Assembly (NCBI RefSeq): GCF_007713685.1
Contig: NZ_VMRJ01000001.1
Span: 1,160,129-1,224,128 of the forward strand
Reading direction: 5' to 3'
Length of the DNA stretch: 64,000 nucleotides
Source of the DNA: Hymenobacter setariae
Lineage (GTDB): Bacteria > Bacteroidota > Bacteroidia > Cytophagales > Hymenobacteraceae
This document shows, piece by piece, positions 60,999 to 64,000 of the stretch. The notes below the pieces were generated by a model, which did no database searches, had not been told where the DNA came from, and saw only the letters and a program-made list of their open reading frames with translations. Position 1 is the stretch's first letter. Each line of letters opens with the position of its first letter. Made by a program: the position numbers and the translations under genes.

Positions 60999-61616
60999 CT
61001 ACTCAGCCAAATGGCTTACGTCTAAGAAATTGCGAATGGTAAACCGGCTACCCGTATAATGCAATTTATACAAGCAAAGGTTCTGGTGCTCAAACTCATC
61101 CATGCAGCTCAGCGTATAACCTAGGAGCTGGCACAGCAGCACGCGCATGGCCCGGCCGTGCATACACACAAGTATCAATTCGTCGTCGGGCCGAGTTTTA
61201 AGCAGCTCGATAAAGGGACGCTGGCGGGCGGCCACGTCGGCTGGGCTTTCGCCGCCGGGCAGGTGGGCAAGGTCGTTGCCGGCCAGCCACTCGTCTAATA
61301 CATACTTATACTCGGCGTCTTCTTGGGGCGTGATGCGGGTGCCCTCACGGGTGCCCCAGCTGATTTCGTTGAGCGCCACGTGCGACTCGTGCGGAATCCC
61401 TTTCTCAATAAACTTGTGCACCGACTGCTGGGTGCGCTTGAGCTTGGAGGTGTACACGCGGGCAAACGGCAACTCCTTATAAGCCTGCCAGAAGCGCTCA
61501 GCCTGCCAGCGGCCACGCTCGTTGAGGTCCGAGTCGACCCCACTGCCCTGCACGATGCCTTGCACGTTGAAATCGGTTTGGCCGTGGCGAAGGAGGTAAA
61601 TCTGCTGAACAGGCAC
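60999..61616 (-). CDS. Histidine phosphatase family protein
   Basis: A 205-residue phosphoglycerate-mutase-like phosphatase. The N-terminal RHG motif (IYLLRHGQTDFNVQG) holds the phosphorylated His. LNERGRWQAERFW, TSKLKRTQQSVHKFIEKG and ILVCMHGRAMRVLLCQLLG (second catalytic His) complete the pocket. The only fitting start is GTG at 61616. Members dephosphorylate sugar phosphates or nucleotides; the substrate is not predictable. It lies just upstream of the E2 gene on the same strand. Confidence 0.9.
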   Translation of the reverse strand: MPVQQIYLLRHGQTDFNVQGIVQGSGVDSDLNERGRWQAERFWQAYKELPFARVYTSKLKRTQQSVHKFIEKGIPHESHVALNEISWGTREGTRITPQEDAEYKYVLDEWLAGNDLAHLPGGESPADVAARQRPFIELLKTRPDDELILVCMHGRAMRVLLCQLLGYTLSCMDEFEHQNLCLYKLHYTGSRFTIRNFLDVSHLAE

Positions 61617-61766
61617 GGGCGTAGGCGAGTAGTTTTGTTGTAAAGTTGCTAGTCAGTTTGCAGTTGTTTGCACTTGTCCGATAATTTTTATTTCTGACAC
61701 TTCGCCCGTTCACCGGTTATACCTGCCTGCCTCCTCCCCCAACGCCTCCTGCCCAACACCTTTCTT

Positions 61767-62204
61767 ATGACCCTCGACGACGTAAAAATTTGGGCCTCGC
61801 ACCGCCCCACCCTGGCCGATTCGCTGGGCATTGAGCTCACGGATATTACGGAGCATTATCTCGAAGGGCGCATGCCCGTCGATGGCCGCACGCATCAGCC
61901 TATGGGTTTGCTGCACGGCGGTGCGTCGGTGGCGCTGGCCGAAACCCTAGGTAGCATCGGCGCGGCCACCCGCATCGACGTGACGCGCCAGGCCTGTGTA
62001 GGTCTTGAAATCAACGCCAACCACATCAAGGGCGTGCGCGATGGCTGGGTGCGCGGCCGGGCCACGGCGCTGCACGTGGGCCGCAGCACGCAGGTGTGGG
62101 AAATCCGCATCACGCACGAAGAAACTGGCGCGCTGGTGTGCATCAGCCGCATCACGATGGCCGTGATTGACCTGCCCGCGGCTGGTAGCAAAACCCAAGC
62201 TTAA
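61767..62204 (+). CDS. Hotdog-fold thioesterase, probable DHNA-CoA hydrolase
   Basis: A 145-residue PaaI/MenI-type thioesterase. MGLLHGGASVALAETLGSIGA contains the HGG and catalytic-Glu motif; CVGLEINANHIKGVRDGWVRGRAT follows. It is the first gene of a plus-strand operon with isochorismate synthase and MenD, so it probably hydrolyses 1,4-dihydroxy-2-naphthoyl-CoA in menaquinone synthesis. Its TAA shares one base with the next ATG. The function is inferred from family and context. Confidence 0.88.
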   Translation: MTLDDVKIWASHRPTLADSLGIELTDITEHYLEGRMPVDGRTHQPMGLLHGGASVALAETLGSIGAATRIDVTRQACVGLEINANHIKGVRDGWVRGRATALHVGRSTQVWEIRITHEETGALVCISRITMAVIDLPAAGSKTQA

Positions 62205-63439
62205 TGCCCGGCGCAGAACCTCGGCTCCTCCCCTGGCCCGCCGCTACGGCCAGCCTCGACGCGCCGGCCCGGCTGCGCCACCTAGCAGCGGGTGCCCTGC
62301 GCACGGGCCGGCCGCTGGCCATTTGGCGCGAGCCAGGTGCCACCACGCCGCGCCTGCTAGTAGCGCGTTCGCTCGAAGCTGCCTATACCGGCCTGCCGCC
62401 GGCACTCGATGACCGAGCGCCGGCGGGCTTCGCCTTTTTCCCTTTCCGCGATTCCGACCACAACCCCGCTCTGTTTCTGCCCGCCGATGTACAGTTCGAG
62501 GAAGCCCAGCCCGACGCGGTGCGCCTTTCGCCCGCTGCCCGCGATATGGCTCCTAACATCACGGCTTGGTTGGCGCTGCCCACCCCGCCCGAGTTGGCTT
62601 GGCATTACAGTCCGCAACCCCCGCCCCACACCGCTACCGAAGCAGAATACACGGCGCTGGTGGAGCTAGGCGTAGCGGCCATTGAGGCGCGCACAGTGGG
62701 CAAGGTGGTGAGCTCGCGGGCCGCCCGCCGCCCACTGCCGCCGGGGTTCGACCCGCTAGCGGCCTTCCAAGAGCTGTGCCGGCAGTACGAGCGCGCGTTT
62801 GTATCCTTGGTAAGCGTGCCGGGCGTGGGCACTTGGCTGGGGGCCTCGCCCGAGGTGCTGGCCGAGGTCACGGCCGATGGGCTGTTTCATACCATGGCCT
62901 TGGCGGGTACGCAGCCACTGCTGCACGGCTTGCGGCCGCAAGATGCCATTTGGCGGCAGAAGGAGATTGAAGAGCAGGCGCTGGTATCGCGCTACATTGT
63001 TAATTGCTTCAAGCAGTTGCGCCTGCGCGAATACCAGGAAACCGGCCCGCGCACCACCGTAGCCGGCGAGCTGCTGCACCTGCGCACCGACTTTGAGGTG
63101 GACCTCAAAAACGTGCCAGCGCCCGCCTCGTTGGGTACCGATATGCTGCGGCTGCTGCACCCAACTTCGGCCGTAGGTGGCATGCCGCGCACAGCGGCGC
63201 TGGAGTTTTTGGCGCGCCACGAGGGCTACGACCGAGCGTACTATAGCGGCTTCTTAGGTCCGGTAAACGTGGCCGCGCCTGGCGTATCGCGGCTCTTTGT
63301 TAATCTGCGCTGCCTGCAGCTGCGCACCAACGAGGCCATTCTTTACGCCGGCACGGGCCTTACCGTAGACTCGGACCCGGCGCGGGAGTGGCAAGAAACG
63401 GAGTATAAAATGCGCACGGCGGCGGCCGTGCTGTACTAA
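62204..63439 (+). CDS. menF: Isochorismate synthase
   Basis: A 411-residue chorismate-utilising enzyme that makes isochorismate for menaquinone. The chorismate-binding domain has GTWLGASPEVLAEVTADGLFHTMALAGTQPL, KEIEEQALVSRYIVNCF, LLHPTSAVGGMPRTAALEFL, AYYSGFLGPVN and ILYAGTGLTVDSDPAREWQETEYKM with the Mg2+ ligands. The N-terminal 120 residues are the usual variable subdomain. It overlaps the preceding gene by one base and is followed 78 bp later by menD. Siderophore-type use (EntC-like) is less likely given these neighbours. Confidence 0.94.
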   Translation: MPGAEPRLLPWPAATASLDAPARLRHLAAGALRTGRPLAIWREPGATTPRLLVARSLEAAYTGLPPALDDRAPAGFAFFPFRDSDHNPALFLPADVQFEEAQPDAVRLSPAARDMAPNITAWLALPTPPELAWHYSPQPPPHTATEAEYTALVELGVAAIEARTVGKVVSSRAARRPLPPGFDPLAAFQELCRQYERAFVSLVSVPGVGTWLGASPEVLAEVTADGLFHTMALAGTQPLLHGLRPQDAIWRQKEIEEQALVSRYIVNCFKQLRLREYQETGPRTTVAGELLHLRTDFEVDLKNVPAPASLGTDMLRLLHPTSAVGGMPRTAALEFLARHEGYDRAYYSGFLGPVNVAAPGVSRLFVNLRCLQLRTNEAILYAGTGLTVDSDPAREWQETEYKMRTAAAVLY

Positions 63440-63517
63440 AGAACCGTACCCGTACTGGCTGCCATGCTCCCTTTGGAATACCAGATGAGCATGACAGGCA
63501 CTTTTGAATTTGTTGCA

Positions 63518-64000
63518 ATGAATCCTCTCCAGGCCGTTTTTAACATCGCCGAAATCTGTGCCCGGCACGGTATTACCGACGTTATTCTGTCGCCGGGCTC
63601 GCGCTCGGCGCCGCTCACGCTGGCCTTTGCGCGGCACCCAGCCTACCGGGGCAAGCTGCGCGTGGTGCCCGATGAGCGGGCAGCGGCGTTTATCGGCCTA
63701 GGTATCGCGCAGGCCACGCGGCGGCCGGTGGTGCTGGTGTGCACCAGCGGCACGGCAGGCCTCAACTACGCCCCAGCCGTGGCCGAGGCGTTTTTTCAGC
63801 AACTGCCGCTGCTGGTGCTCACCGCCGACCGGCCGCCCGAGTGGATAGACCAGCTCGATGGCCAAACCATCCGGCAGCGCGACCTATACGGTGCGCACGC
63901 CAAAGGCACCTTCGACTTTCCGGCCGATACCTCGCACGCCGACGCTAAGTGGCACGGCGAGCGGCTACTCAACGAAGCTATCAACCTAACCCAGACTTTC
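63518..64000 (+). CDS. menD: MenD, 2-succinyl-5-enolpyruvyl-6-hydroxy-3-cyclohexene-1-carboxylate synthase, N-terminal part (runs off right edge)
   Basis: The frame is open from 63518 to the window end, 161 residues. It matches the thiamine-diphosphate-dependent MenD: AEICARHGITDVILSPGSRSAPLTLAF is its N-terminal signature. VVPDERAAAFIGLGIAQATRRPVVLVCTSGTAGLNYAPAVAEAFFQQLPLLVLTADRPPEWID is the pyrimidine-binding domain with the catalytic Glu. In-frame ATGs at 63485 and 63491 are alternatives; 63518 gives the usual start. It condenses isochorismate with 2-oxoglutarate, the step after menF. Confidence 0.93.
   Translation, partial: MNPLQAVFNIAEICARHGITDVILSPGSRSAPLTLAFARHPAYRGKLRVVPDERAAAFIGLGIAQATRRPVVLVCTSGTAGLNYAPAVAEAFFQQLPLLVLTADRPPEWIDQLDGQTIRQRDLYGAHAKGTFDFPADTSHADAKWHGERLLNEAINLTQTF

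Noticed and set aside
1..64000. tRNA, rRNA, CRISPR, prophage or complete insertion sequence
   Set aside because: None was recognisable on reading either strand; a covariance-model tRNA search could still find a short RNA I missed.

Overview
The window looks like chromosome from a GC-rich (about 60%) Bacteroidota bacterium of the Cytophagales, most likely Hymenobacter or a close relative. The evidence is the gene content: a fused DAHP synthase/chorismate mutase, a PUR-alpha-like DUF3276 protein, a CarboxypepD_reg/TonB receptor, a two-lipoyl-domain pyruvate dehydrogenase E2 and a menaquinone operon. Several genes also have perfect Bacteroidota -7 boxes (TAnnTTTG). I see no rRNA, tRNA, CRISPR array, prophage or intact insertion sequence.

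Layout: 1-6955 holds the end-truncated start of a penicillin-acylase-family gene, a DUF892 protein, shikimate-pathway genes (aroA, aroB, DAHP synthase/chorismate mutase), a small lipoprotein and proline dehydrogenase. 7174-18380 holds a stress-type glycine-zipper protein, a complete RND tripartite efflux set (permease, adaptor, outer-membrane channel), an ABC exporter, a DoxX protein and a small membrane protein. 18491-32940 is mixed housekeeping: sugar-lactonase-like and royal-jelly-like beta-propellers, aldo/keto reductase, methyltransferase, MsrB, an azoreductase divergent from its probable HxlR regulator, aconitase, a TlpA-like lipoprotein and an M48 protease.

The most unusual region is 33182-41843, seven tightly packed minus-strand genes. 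In transcription order these are inositol-3-phosphate synthase, a degenerate HD-like protein, a Gfo/Idh/MocA oxidoreductase, a zinc-ribbon/metallo-beta-lactamase/YcaO fusion, a xylose-isomerase-like TIM barrel, a GT4 glycosyltransferase and a PIG-L deacetylase. A divergent MFS transporter follows at 42260. Three of the seven correspond to the opening logic of mycothiol synthesis (inositol phosphate, GT4, PIG-L), but a YcaO enzyme stands where a cysteine ligase would be expected. I infer an uncharacterised cyclitol-glycoside pathway.

43671-64000 holds YchF, DUF3276, a DUF58 protein, SDR/AraC genes including a tandem SDR pair, a TQGYWKTH-motif lipoprotein, a deoxyhypusine-synthase-like enzyme, HslV, a TonB receptor, PDH E2, and a menaquinone operon (hotdog thioesterase, isochorismate synthase, MenD running off the right end).

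Two sequence-level signals run through everything. The palindrome CCTAGG occurs about 95 times by hand count, against about 20 expected from composition. A family of roughly 80-100 bp palindromic intergenic elements begins GTCATGC and ends GCATGAC. Many genes end at long, near-perfect bidirectional terminators.
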